Of a DNA stretch of 29,055 bases, positions 1 to 7,440 are shown one piece after another. Location of the stretch: positions 1 to 29,055 of the forward strand of contig JAEWVM010000221.1 of assembly GCA_023396615.1 (NCBI GenBank). Direction: 5' to 3'. Position numbers and translations under genes: made by a program. The first letter of the stretch is position 1; each line of letters opens with the position of its first letter. Origin of the DNA: Spirochaetota bacterium (lineage in GTDB: Bacteria > Spirochaetota > UBA4802 > JAFGJZ01). Below the pieces are notes generated by a model. It was not told the origin of the DNA and searched no databases. It was given only the letters and a program-made list of their open reading frames with translations.

Positions 1-516
1 AAAGTACCTGCGGGTTCAGAAAGATTGTTTTTTGTGCCTTATTTAATCGGAGAACGTACTCCGCATAATGACCCTAACGCAAAAGGCTGTTTTATCGGAT
101 TGAACGTTTCGCATAAACGCGGAAACATGACGCGCGCGGTGCTTGAGGGTGTCGCTTTTGCTCTTAGAGATACGCTTGAACTTCTTAAAGAGTCAGGTAT
201 ATCAGCTAAGGAAATTATAATCAGCGGCGGAGGTTCCAAAGGCAAAATATGGAATCAGATAGTTGCTGATGTTTTTTCTTCAAATGTTAAGACACTTGTT
301 TCTAACGAAGGACCGGCTTACGGTGCGGCTCTTCTTGCCGCTGTTGGTGCAGGTGAATTCTCATCGGTAAAAGAGGCATGTTCATCATGCGTAAATTATT
401 CGGAGAATTTTACACCGGATTCAGCTAAAGTTGTTGATTATAACAGATATTACGAAGTTTATCGTTCATTATACGATACGCTGAAATCTTCTTTCGCGAA
501 GATCTCGGCGCTGTAG
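1..516 (+). CDS. xylB: Xylulokinase, C-terminal part (5' end outside window)
   Basis: The frame is open from base 1, so this is the last 171 residues of a longer protein (family length is about 480-500). Xylulokinase phosphorylates D-xylulose to D-xylulose 5-phosphate in the cytoplasm. The stretch FVPYLIGERTPHNDPNAKG and the following LEGVAFALRDTLELL are the hallmark C-terminal FGGY-kinase segment of XylB, and IISGGGSKGKIWNQIVADV is the ATP-binding 'GGGA/SKS' region. The methionine-like codon at base 25 (TTG) is internal, not a start. It is followed after 23 bases by the transketolase subunit genes, which use its product; this fits one operon. Family assignment is firm; the exact substrate rests on the PHNDP signature and context. 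Confidence 0.9.
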   Translation, partial: KVPAGSERLFFVPYLIGERTPHNDPNAKGCFIGLNVSHKRGNMTRAVLEGVAFALRDTLELLKESGISAKEIIISGGGSKGKIWNQIVADVFSSNVKTLVSNEGPAYGAALLAAVGAGEFSSVKEACSSCVNYSENFTPDSAKVVDYNRYYEVYRSLYDTLKSSFAKISAL

Positions 517-539
517 AATTGCAGAGAAAGGAGTATGCA

Positions 540-1394
540 GTGAAAAATCTTACTGAAAAAAAAGATATCTCTCTTGAGCTTGATTTTCTGAAAAGAAAAG
601 CATGTGAAATAAGAAAGATGACATTGGAAGAAATAGGAAATCTCGGTGTCGGCCACATCGGCGGCGCAATGTCTATCGTTGAAGTGCTGACGATTCTTTA
701 CTACAGACATATGAATATTGATCCGTCTAATCCTAAAAAAGAAGACCGTGATTTACTCGTTCTTTCGAAAGGACATGCCGGACCGGTTCTGTACTCTGTT
801 TTAGCTGATAAGGGATATTTTCCTAAAGACTGGCTTTTGACCTTGAACAAAGGCGGAACAAATCTTCCGAGCCATTGCGACATGAACCGTACACCTGGTA
901 TCGATATGACTACCGGATCTTTGGGTCAGGGAATATCGGCTGTTGTAGGAATGGCATTGGCAAACAAACTTGATAAGATCGACAGCGATATTTATCTGAT
1001 TATCGGTGACGGTGAGTCAAACGAAGGACAGGTATGGGAAGCTGCAATGTCGGCTGCACATTATAAACTTGATAACATCATTGCTTTTACTGATTATAAC
1101 AAAATGCAGATTGACGGTTATACTAAAGACATCATGGATGTCGACAATCTCGTTGCAAAATGGGAAGCCTTCGGATGGTTTGCGGTTAAAATTCAGGGGC
1201 ATGATTTTAATGAACTTGATAAGGCCATCGCAAATGCTCAGAAAGAAAAAGACAGACCTTCAATGATTATTCTCGATACGGTGAAGGGAAAAGGCGTTTG
1301 TTTTGCGGAAGGCAAACTGGAAAACCATAACATGAATTTTGATATTCAGAAAGCTAAAGAAGCTATTGCTGTTTTGGACGGCGAGTTAAAATAA
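540..1394 (+). CDS. Transketolase, N-terminal (thiamine-diphosphate-binding) subunit
   Basis: A 284-residue split-type transketolase subunit carrying the ThDP pyrophosphate-binding half. Visible motifs: GHIGGAMS (about 38-45), LSKGHAGPVLYS (75-86), TGSLGQGIS (125-133), and the ThDP motif running from GDGE (156-159) to N187. Start choice: a TTG further upstream at 519 keeps the frame, but GTG at 540 has AAAGGAG (527-533) six bases before it, so 540 is preferred. The partner C-terminal subunit follows 38 bases downstream; both are needed for ketol transfer between D-xylulose 5-phosphate and an aldose phosphate. Lying behind xylulokinase suggests a pentose-specific operon copy. A dihydroxyacetone or DXP synthase is less likely because of the size and split form. 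Confidence 0.92.
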   Translation: MKNLTEKKDISLELDFLKRKACEIRKMTLEEIGNLGVGHIGGAMSIVEVLTILYYRHMNIDPSNPKKEDRDLLVLSKGHAGPVLYSVLADKGYFPKDWLLTLNKGGTNLPSHCDMNRTPGIDMTTGSLGQGISAVVGMALANKLDKIDSDIYLIIGDGESNEGQVWEAAMSAAHYKLDNIIAFTDYNKMQIDGYTKDIMDVDNLVAKWEAFGWFAVKIQGHDFNELDKAIANAQKEKDRPSMIILDTVKGKGVCFAEGKLENHNMNFDIQKAKEAIAVLDGELK

Positions 1395-1432
1395 ATAATG
1401 AATATGAAGAATTTTGACGGGCAGGAAAAATA

Positions 1433-2374
1433 ATGCAGAATAAAGAAATGAGAGCGGTTTATGCCGAGACTTTAATAGAACTTGCTGAAAAGAATAAAGG
1501 AATTGTTATTCTTGAAGCAGATCTTATGCGTGCGAACGGAACCGGAATTTTTAGAGATAAATTTCCGGAAAGAGCTTTTAATATAGGTGTAGCGGAAGCA
1601 AACATGGTAGGTGTTGCTGCCGGAATGTCTGCAAGAGGAAAGATTCCTTTTGCTACAACTTTCGGATGTTTCGCTTCCAGAAGAGCTTATGATCAGTTTT
1701 TCTTATCAGCGAATTATGCAAAGCTTAATGTTAAGCTTGTCGGTTCAGATCCCGGTGTTTCTGCCGCGTTTAACGGCGGAACTCATATGCCTTTTGAAGA
1801 TGTCGGACTTATGAGAATAATACCCGGTTTGATCGTTTTTGAACCTTCAGATCCTTATTCATTGAAACAGCTTCTTATTCAAAGTGCTGAACATAAGGGT
1901 TCAACTTATATGCGTCTTCACAGAAAAGCAGTTCCGGCTATTTACACCGAGAATGATAAATTTACTCTCGGTAAAGGAATCGTGATCGAAGACGGAAAAG
2001 ACATTACTTTGATAGGCTCCGGATCGGTGATGATGCAGGAAGTTCTTAAGGCGGCAGATCTTCTTAAAAAAGACGGAATTTCCGCAGCAGTTATCGACAT
2101 GCACACTATTAAACCGATTGATGCAGATCTTATAGTTAAGTATGCTTCACAGACCGGACTAATTGTTACATGCGAGAATCATCAGATTTATAACGGTTTG
2201 GGTTCTGCGGTTGCGGAAGTAGTTGCAGATAAATGCCCTGTAACTGTAAAACGCATCGGTGTTAATGATATGTTCGGTGAAGTAGGTACTCAGGATTATC
2301 TTAAAGAAAGATTCGGCTTAACGGCTCAGAATATATATACGACGGCAAAGAATTCTTTGTCTTCTAAAAAATGA
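1433..2374 (+). CDS. Transketolase, C-terminal (pyrimidine-binding) subunit
   Basis: A 313-residue protein equal to the PP/Pyr and C-terminal domains of full-length transketolase. The segment FNIGVAEANMVGVAAGMSARG contains the catalytic glutamate (E55) that activates the thiamine ring; PFATTFGCFASRRAYDQ and the downstream GGTHMPFEDVGLMR are family signatures. The C-terminal regulatory fold is about residues 185-313 (IGSGSVMMQEVLKAADLL; VTCENHQIYNGLGSAVAEV). It starts at ATG behind a purine-rich stretch and completes the enzyme with the gene before it. Its stop is 36 bases before a strong stem-loop and it converges on the regulator gene at 2481. Confidence 0.93.
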   Translation: MQNKEMRAVYAETLIELAEKNKGIVILEADLMRANGTGIFRDKFPERAFNIGVAEANMVGVAAGMSARGKIPFATTFGCFASRRAYDQFFLSANYAKLNVKLVGSDPGVSAAFNGGTHMPFEDVGLMRIIPGLIVFEPSDPYSLKQLLIQSAEHKGSTYMRLHRKAVPAIYTENDKFTLGKGIVIEDGKDITLIGSGSVMMQEVLKAADLLKKDGISAAVIDMHTIKPIDADLIVKYASQTGLIVTCENHQIYNGLGSAVAEVVADKCPVTVKRIGVNDMFGEVGTQDYLKERFGLTAQNIYTTAKNSLSSKK

Positions 2375-2409
2375 TCTATTTATTTAATAGATAACTCTCT
2401 TCATAACGG

Positions 2410-2460
2410 TTTCCGCGTTCTGAGTTTTGTTGAATACTCGGGGCGCGGAAATTAGTATTT
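2410..2460 (+). terminator. Probable intrinsic terminator between convergent genes
   Basis: TTTCCGCG (2410-2417) pairs with CGCGGAAA (2444-2451), and the stem continues inward with wobble pairs to GAG (2422-2424)/CTC (2437-2439), giving about 15 pairs and a 12-base loop. The right side is followed by TTAGTATTTT, a weak U-tract. It lies between the transketolase operon and the convergent LacI gene, so it probably serves the + strand and may insulate both. Confidence 0.65.
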
Positions 2461-2480
2461 TACAGGCATCAATTTGAATT

Positions 2481-3536
2481 CTATCCCTCATTACCTAATT
2501 TAAAAATATCCGCGGTTCTAAGATGTGACATCAGATTTTCCTGAGTGACGATATCAATCGGCATCAATTGCTCCGGTATAATTTCGTGTCCGAGTATAAT
2601 GTGCCTGTAGATTGTCATTACACTTAAATATCCCTGATCGATAGGACGCTGGGTTAGAATGAAATCAATAGTGCCGTTCTTGAGATAATGAATGTTTTTC
2701 GGGACCATGTCGAAACCTATCATGGGAACTTTTGTCTTTAAATTATTTGATTCGATGATTTCTGCTGCGAAGTGACTTGATGCGTATGTGACAAAAATTG
2801 CACCGAATTCTCTGCTGATTCTTCCGTTAATTGCTTTCAGCATTTTTTTATTTTTAGAATCATCCGGAGATAATTCTATTACTTCAAACTGATGTTTTGT
2901 TTTTTCGATAAAACCGTTGACTCTTTCGCAAAGGTGAACGTTGTGCGAGCATGTCGTTATTATAAGCACCTTTTTGTTTTCATCGACGTGATGGTAGTTC
3001 AAAAGTTTCGCTGCCAGCTGTCCCGCTTCCTTGGATTTTTGGCCTATATATGATGATCTTTCCGAGTTTTCAATGTCGCTGTCAAAAAAGACGACCGGTT
3101 TTGTTTTGAAAATTTTATCAAAAAAATTAATAAATTCGTCGCGAAGAAGAGGTGCCGCTATATACGCATCGTATGTTTTTCCTTTAATTGTTTTTAAAGT
3201 TTTGCTGAGATCTTTCCGGTCATTTTCATTAAATAGATGAAAGTCAGCGCTTACATGACTGGCAGAAAGTTCTTTGAGAGCTTTCTGTATTCCCTGATAA
3301 GGAAGATTCCAATATCCGCTGTTGGAATCCGTGAAAGGCATTATAACCGCAATATGGCATTTGCGGGATAGGGACAAGTTTCTAGCTCGTATGTCCGGCT
3401 TATAATTCAGTTTGAGCATCGCTTCTTTTACGCGGCGTGCTGTCTCATCTGAAAATCTTCCTCTGTTGTGAATTATCCTGTCAACCGTTCCAAGTGAAAC
3501 CCCTGATAGTTCTGCTACATCCTTGAGTTTTGACAC
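2481..3536 (-). CDS. LacI-family transcriptional regulator (regulator 1)
   Basis: A 351-residue DNA-binding repressor. The N-terminal helix-turn-helix is KLKDVAELSGVSLGTVDRII with the hinge helix near ARNLSLSR (about 53-60); the rest is a periplasmic-binding-protein-like sugar sensor domain. Start choice: an ATG at 3542 has its GGAG touching the start codon, whereas GTG at 3536 has GAGGAG six bases upstream and gives MSKLKDVAEL, aligning residue for residue with regulator 2 (MATIRDVAKK); 3536 is therefore preferred. It is divergent from the glycosidase/CUT1 operon, whose promoter region carries a palindrome like the regulator 2 operators. Likely a repressor released by a pentose or a short oligosaccharide; the ligand cannot be read from the sequence. 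Confidence 0.93.
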   Translation of the reverse strand: MSKLKDVAELSGVSLGTVDRIIHNRGRFSDETARRVKEAMLKLNYKPDIRARNLSLSRKCHIAVIMPFTDSNSGYWNLPYQGIQKALKELSASHVSADFHLFNENDRKDLSKTLKTIKGKTYDAYIAAPLLRDEFINFFDKIFKTKPVVFFDSDIENSERSSYIGQKSKEAGQLAAKLLNYHHVDENKKVLIITTCSHNVHLCERVNGFIEKTKHQFEVIELSPDDSKNKKMLKAINGRISREFGAIFVTYASSHFAAEIIESNNLKTKVPMIGFDMVPKNIHYLKNGTIDFILTQRPIDQGYLSVMTIYRHIILGHEIIPEQLMPIDIVTQENLMSHLRTADIFKLGNEG

Positions 3537-3646
3537 AACCATCTCCTCGATGTTGGGATTAATTATTGATGTAATATTTAATAGCTTATCCCCGCAACTG
3601 TGTCAGCAAAATATACTCTGTTTTTTTTCCAAGTTTTTTTTGTATT

Positions 3647-3675
3647 TTGAATAAAAAACTGTTGCGTAATAAAGT
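3647..3675 (+). promoter_or_regulatory. Tentative promoter of the glycosidase operon
   Basis: TTGAAT (3647-3652) and TAAAGT (3670-3675) with a 17-base spacer each match four of six sigma-70 consensus bases. Support comes mainly from position: the palindromic operator begins five bases after the -10, the same layout as in front of araB. Weak on sequence alone. Confidence 0.35.
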
Positions 3676-3678
3676 CTA

Positions 3679-3698
3679 ATGCGTTAGCGTGCACGCAT
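3679..3698. promoter_or_regulatory. Variant LacI-type operator upstream of the glycosidase gene
   Basis: ATGCGTTAGCGTGCACGCAT has perfect 6-bp outer arms (ATGCGT/ACGCAT). Its core GCGTTAGCGTGCACGC (3681-3696) fits 14 of 16 positions of the GCGTTANCGNTAACGC palindrome found around regulator 2 and araB. It sits between two divergent genes, one of which is a LacI regulator, and would overlap the start of transcription. Confidence 0.6.
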
Positions 3699-3737
3699 AG
3701 CATCGCTTATGTGCTAATTAATGTGTGAGGAAAGAGC

Positions 3738-5906
3738 ATGAATTTGATGGGAGATGGTTTAGCCGTTCTCGGCTCGCGGATCGGACTTATTTGGGATCCT
3801 TCAAACAGAAAGTCTTTTCTCGTGAGACATGGTGCTCATCCCGGCATTCCTCTGGAAATTAAAGCCGGTATTAGAATTAAAGATAAAACTATATGCTTTC
3901 CTCTTTCTGTAGAGAATGAATTCTTCGGTTTTCTTGATCAGGATAATACTCCTTCTACTATAAAACTAAGCGGTGTGGATCCTGAAACAGGACTTCATGC
4001 TAAACTGACTGTGCGCATACCTTTTCGTCCGCGCGATTTTGAATTCAGTACCATTCCGGTTCTTTTGTTTGATGTTTCAATTGAAAGATTTTCTTCACAG
4101 TTCAGATGGACTGAAAGCGTAAAAGATGAAAAAATAGAAGGCGATGTTTTTATTGAGTTCAAAGGAAGTGAATTCAGTTTTACGAAAAAGAATAAATCTA
4201 TAGAAGCGTCATATACATCTGTCGTAAAAATTCCGTCTGTCTCCGGTGTTGACATGGGTACGTTTGAACCTTTAAACATACGGTCGAATGACAGAATTGT
4301 TCCGGTATCGGGTAATTTCGACGGAAATTCTTTAACTCAGCATTTCAGTCTGACCCGCGGCGAAAAATCAAAACTTCTGAGTGCTGCGTGGTGCACTTAT
4401 GATCCTCCTGTATTAAACGTTATGGGAGACAGGTGTCCTTTTGTTTACTCGAATAAATTTAAATCAGTTGATGATGTTGAAAATTGGATACTCTCTCATT
4501 CTGATGAGTTGAGGGAAACTAATACAAAAGTTGATTCCCTTTTCGCTTCTCATAATCTCGGCGATTCTGTTACGCGGATGATGTCTTATACGCTGCACTC
4601 GTGGCTTATAAATACCTGGCTTGTTGAAAGACCTGACGGGCGGAAATGGCTTTCTGTCTGGGAGGGCAGTTGTTATTTTCATTCGACTGTTGATGTCGAA
4701 TATACTCAGTCTCCTTTTTATCTTTCGGTTTGGCCTGAACTGCTTGCTCTTCAGCTTGATGAATGGCCTTCTTTCGGAAAAGATGCTTCTGTGCTTCTCG
4801 GAGATTCGGGGAAAGATCTTCTTTTTCTCTCGCATGATATCGGTTATCTTTCTGAGTGTACTAAGCAGTACTATCCTCATGAAATGGAAGTTGAAGAAAA
4901 CGCGAACTATATCCAGCTGGCTTTTGCCTACTGGCGCCGTACAGGGGATGATTCTCTCATTAAAAAACATGAGCAGTTTATTTATAAATTATTAAATTTC
5001 ATTCTTGCATGCGATACAACCGGAAACGGAATTCCCGATAAGGGCTGTGCAAACACTATTGATGATGCGTCTCCGGCGATTCAGTTCGGTTCGGAACAGG
5101 TTTATCTCGGCGTTAAGGCAATGACTGCTGTCAGGTGCGGAATTGAAATTTTTAAATATCTCGGCAAACCTGTTGAGGATTATGAAAATTTTGTAAAGAA
5201 AGCTGTTGAAACAATTGAGTCAAGAGGATGGGTTGATGATCATTATGTGGTTACTCTTACCAGAACTCTTGACGGAATTATCAATCCTTGGTCCGGCGAA
5301 GAAATGAGCGGCGAACTTGAAGGATGGGATGCTTATCATATTTACACATCCAACGGAATTGCCATTATGAGAATGGTCGGCATGGAAAATGTTTTGTATG
5401 AATCCAGATTGAAATCCGATTTGATTAATTCATTGGTTCATACAAAAGGAAAGTACGGATGCAGGCATACGAGTTATGTTAATACGAAACCTACTAATCT
5501 TCTTGTTCCAGGCCTTGCCGGAAGCGCACCGAAAGTCGGATGGGTTTCAATGAATATGATGAGAGATATTGCTGCGGCATATCACGGTGTTGATATGTTT
5601 TCCATGGTTCAGAATTATTGGGACTGGCAGGTTACTTCTAATTCACAGCAAGTGTTTATGTTTTTTGAAACTTTTTACGGTAATAATCTTAATTTTTATC
5701 CGCGCGGTTTAGCTGTGTTCGGATATCTTGAAGCAGCTCTTGGTTTTTCATTGGATAATGTCAGCGGACATCAATCTGTTGATCCTGTGAAGAATTCTTT
5801 AGAGATTCCATTGCTTTACTTCGCTAATTGGAAAGACGGAAAAGCTCCTGTTGTCAGGAGCAGTGATAATAAAATAAAAATTACGAGTTCAATAGAAAAA
5901 AACTAA
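3738..5906 (+). CDS. Cytoplasmic (alpha/alpha)6 glycoside hydrolase, clan GH-O-like (GH52/GH116/DUF4965 relatives)
   Basis: A 722-residue protein with no signal peptide, so it should act on imported oligosaccharides. The N-terminal ~260 residues look like a beta-sandwich; the C-terminal part has (alpha/alpha)6 signatures. WEGSCYFHSTVDVEYTQSP followed by WPEL (308-334) resembles the catalytic-glutamate block of GH116 and GH52, making E309 the candidate nucleophile. SHDIGY (365-370) and EMEVEENANYIQLAFAY recall GH52 and the GtaA/DUF4965 glutaminase-like group. NGIPDKGCANTIDDASPA (430-447) matches the acid/base region, with D442 or D443 the candidate. Near the end, YPRGLAVFGYLEAA resembles the GH52 terminus. 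GAGG lies seven bases before the ATG. It heads the operon with the CUT1 importer. A beta-xylosidase or related pentosidase fits the context; specificity is inference. Confidence 0.6.
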   Translation: MNLMGDGLAVLGSRIGLIWDPSNRKSFLVRHGAHPGIPLEIKAGIRIKDKTICFPLSVENEFFGFLDQDNTPSTIKLSGVDPETGLHAKLTVRIPFRPRDFEFSTIPVLLFDVSIERFSSQFRWTESVKDEKIEGDVFIEFKGSEFSFTKKNKSIEASYTSVVKIPSVSGVDMGTFEPLNIRSNDRIVPVSGNFDGNSLTQHFSLTRGEKSKLLSAAWCTYDPPVLNVMGDRCPFVYSNKFKSVDDVENWILSHSDELRETNTKVDSLFASHNLGDSVTRMMSYTLHSWLINTWLVERPDGRKWLSVWEGSCYFHSTVDVEYTQSPFYLSVWPELLALQLDEWPSFGKDASVLLGDSGKDLLFLSHDIGYLSECTKQYYPHEMEVEENANYIQLAFAYWRRTGDDSLIKKHEQFIYKLLNFILACDTTGNGIPDKGCANTIDDASPAIQFGSEQVYLGVKAMTAVRCGIEIFKYLGKPVEDYENFVKKAVETIESRGWVDDHYVVTLTRTLDGIINPWSGEEMSGELEGWDAYHIYTSNGIAIMRMVGMENVLYESRLKSDLINSLVHTKGKYGCRHTSYVNTKPTNLLVPGLAGSAPKVGWVSMNMMRDIAAAYHGVDMFSMVQNYWDWQVTSNSQQVFMFFETFYGNNLNFYPRGLAVFGYLEAALGFSLDNVSGHQSVDPVKNSLEIPLLYFANWKDGKAPVVRSSDNKIKITSSIEKN

Positions 5907-6006
5907 TATTTTTCTTGTAATTTATTATGATAGGTTTTAGCTTAATCAATGATGAAGGTTCTTTTAAAAAGCACCTTAAAAACTATAATATAAAAGGAGA
6001 AAGAAA

Positions 6007-7275
6007 GTGAGAAAAAAGGTTTTAGCACTAACACTAGCTCTCACGACTTTAGTCGCTCTAGGCGGCTGCGGTCCGAAAGAGAAGAAGCCGGTAACCATTA
6101 CCTTCTGGCATCTTGATAATCAGGATGACTTCAAAGCGGTATGGCAGAAACAGGCTGATGAATTCATGGCGGCTAATCCGCACGTGAAGATTGAGATCAC
6201 TGTCCTCGAAAACGAAGCTTTCAAACAGAAAGTTGCAACTGTAATGCAGTCGGGAAATCCGCCTGATCTTTTCAGAAGCTGGGGCGGCGGAACAATGAAT
6301 CAGTATGCCGAAGCTGGTCTTCTAAAAGACGTTACTAAAGAGATGAAAAAGGGCGACTTCCTTGAAACTATCGGCGAAGGCCCAATGGGTGTTTATAGTT
6401 ATAAAGGTAAAATCTACGGTGCACCTTACAATATGGGCGCAGTAGGAATCTGGTACAATAAAAAGATTTTTGCTAAGCATGGTCTTTCAGAATTCAAAAC
6501 TTGGAGTGAGCTTGTTGAAGGGTGCAAGAAGCTTAAAGCTGCAGGCGTGACTCCGATTGCTCTTGGTGAGCAGGATAAATGGCCAGGACACTTCTGGTTT
6601 GGTTATCTTGCAGTAAGAATAGCCGGCGGTGAAGGAATCGAAAGCGCATATTCAAGAAAAGGTAAGTTTACTGATCCTGCTTTCATTGAAGCGTTCAAAA
6701 AGTTCAAAGAACTTGTTGATCTTGGTGCATTCCAGAAAGGTTTCATGGGAGCATCTTATAATGACCAGGCATCTCTTGTTGCAAACGGCAAGGCTGCAAT
6801 GGAACTTATGGGACAGTGGGCTCCTGGTGTTCAGGAACAGCAGACTGCTGACAAAAAAGGTCTTGGTGCAGATTTAGGTTTTATGGCTTTCCCTGCAGTT
6901 GAAGGCGGAAAAGGAAAAATCACTGACGTATTCGGCGGTGGTGACGGTTATGTTATCGGTAAAAATGCACCGGACGAAACTGTTGAATTCCTTAAGTTTA
7001 TGTTGAGCAAAGAACAGTATGTTAAAATAGTTAATTCTCCTATGACCCTGATTCCGACTGTTAAAGGTACTTCGGAATTGTTGAAAGATGCTAATATGAA
7101 AAAAATTGCTGAAGCAACAGCTAAAGCAGAATTCTATCAGCTTTATTTCGACCAGGCGTTTCCTCCGACTGTAGGTTCGGCGGTTCTTGACGCAGTTCAG
7201 GGAATTTGCGCAGGCACTAAATCTCCAGAAGAAGCTGCCGGCATGATTCAGAAGGCTTGGGAAGAAGAAAAATAG
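6007..7275 (+). CDS. CUT1 ABC sugar importer, substrate-binding lipoprotein
   Basis: A 422-residue family 1 extracellular solute-binding protein. The signal peptide MRKKVLALTLALTTLVALGG ends in a lipobox with Cys21, so the mature protein is a membrane-anchored lipoprotein. The start of the mature domain, VTITFWHLDNQDDFKAVW, and the later GNPPDLFRSWGGG and AMELMGQWAPG segments are typical of oligosaccharide binders of the MalE/UgpB type. The start is GTG at 6007 with GGAG seven bases upstream. It follows the cytoplasmic hydrolase and precedes two cognate permeases; a very stable hairpin immediately downstream probably protects its mRNA and raises its level relative to the permeases. The ligand is likely a pentose-containing oligosaccharide, by context only. 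Confidence 0.93.
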   Translation: MRKKVLALTLALTTLVALGGCGPKEKKPVTITFWHLDNQDDFKAVWQKQADEFMAANPHVKIEITVLENEAFKQKVATVMQSGNPPDLFRSWGGGTMNQYAEAGLLKDVTKEMKKGDFLETIGEGPMGVYSYKGKIYGAPYNMGAVGIWYNKKIFAKHGLSEFKTWSELVEGCKKLKAAGVTPIALGEQDKWPGHFWFGYLAVRIAGGEGIESAYSRKGKFTDPAFIEAFKKFKELVDLGAFQKGFMGASYNDQASLVANGKAAMELMGQWAPGVQEQQTADKKGLGADLGFMAFPAVEGGKGKITDVFGGGDGYVIGKNAPDETVEFLKFMLSKEQYVKIVNSPMTLIPTVKGTSELLKDANMKKIAEATAKAEFYQLYFDQAFPPTVGSAVLDAVQGICAGTKSPEEAAGMIQKAWEEEK

Positions 7276-7300
7276 AAGTGCAGAAGATTTTTCAGTTAAT

Positions 7301-7326
7301 GCAGGTGTCCCGTACGGGACACCTGC
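7301..7326 (+). repeat. Perfect 26-bp palindrome (mRNA hairpin after the binding-protein gene)
   Basis: GCAGGTGTCCC (7301-7311) and GGGACACCTGC (7316-7326) pair perfectly around GTAC. No U-tract follows, so it is not a standard terminator; its place between a binding-protein gene and its permeases suggests 3'-end protection or partial attenuation, as known for malE-malF type spacers. Confidence 0.85.
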
Positions 7327-7399
7327 TGAGACTGAAGTCCGGAATTGCAATAATTTCAGATTTTGATTTGCAGCACATTTCGGCAGAAAGCTAATAGTA

Positions 7400-7408
7400 T
7401 GGTATAAT
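7400..7408 (+). promoter_or_regulatory. Extended -10 promoter in front of the permease genes
   Basis: TGGTATAAT gives a perfect TATAAT preceded by TGn, the extended -10 form that tolerates a poor -35 (only TTCGGC is found 18 bases upstream). It would start transcription about 26 bases before the permease ATG at 7441, allowing permease expression independent of the hydrolase promoter. Confidence 0.45.
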
Positions 7409-7440
7409 GCCGGAATCATCTTATCCAGAGGAAATTTCAT

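Noticed and set aside
4464..4970. 168-aa minus-strand open frame inside the glycosidase gene
   Set aside because: Antisense to a conserved domain, basic low-complexity translation, no ribosome binding site; a shadow of codon use.
5955..5977. Hairpin AAGGT/ACCTT plus CTTTT/AAAAG before the CUT1 binding-protein gene
   Set aside because: A mismatch in the middle, AT-rich and without a U-tract; too weak for a terminator, and the operon continues.
6874..7440. 188-aa minus-strand open frame over the end of the CUT1 binding protein and the spacer
   Set aside because: Cys/Phe/Ser-rich shadow translation running through the palindrome; no family motif and no ribosome binding site.
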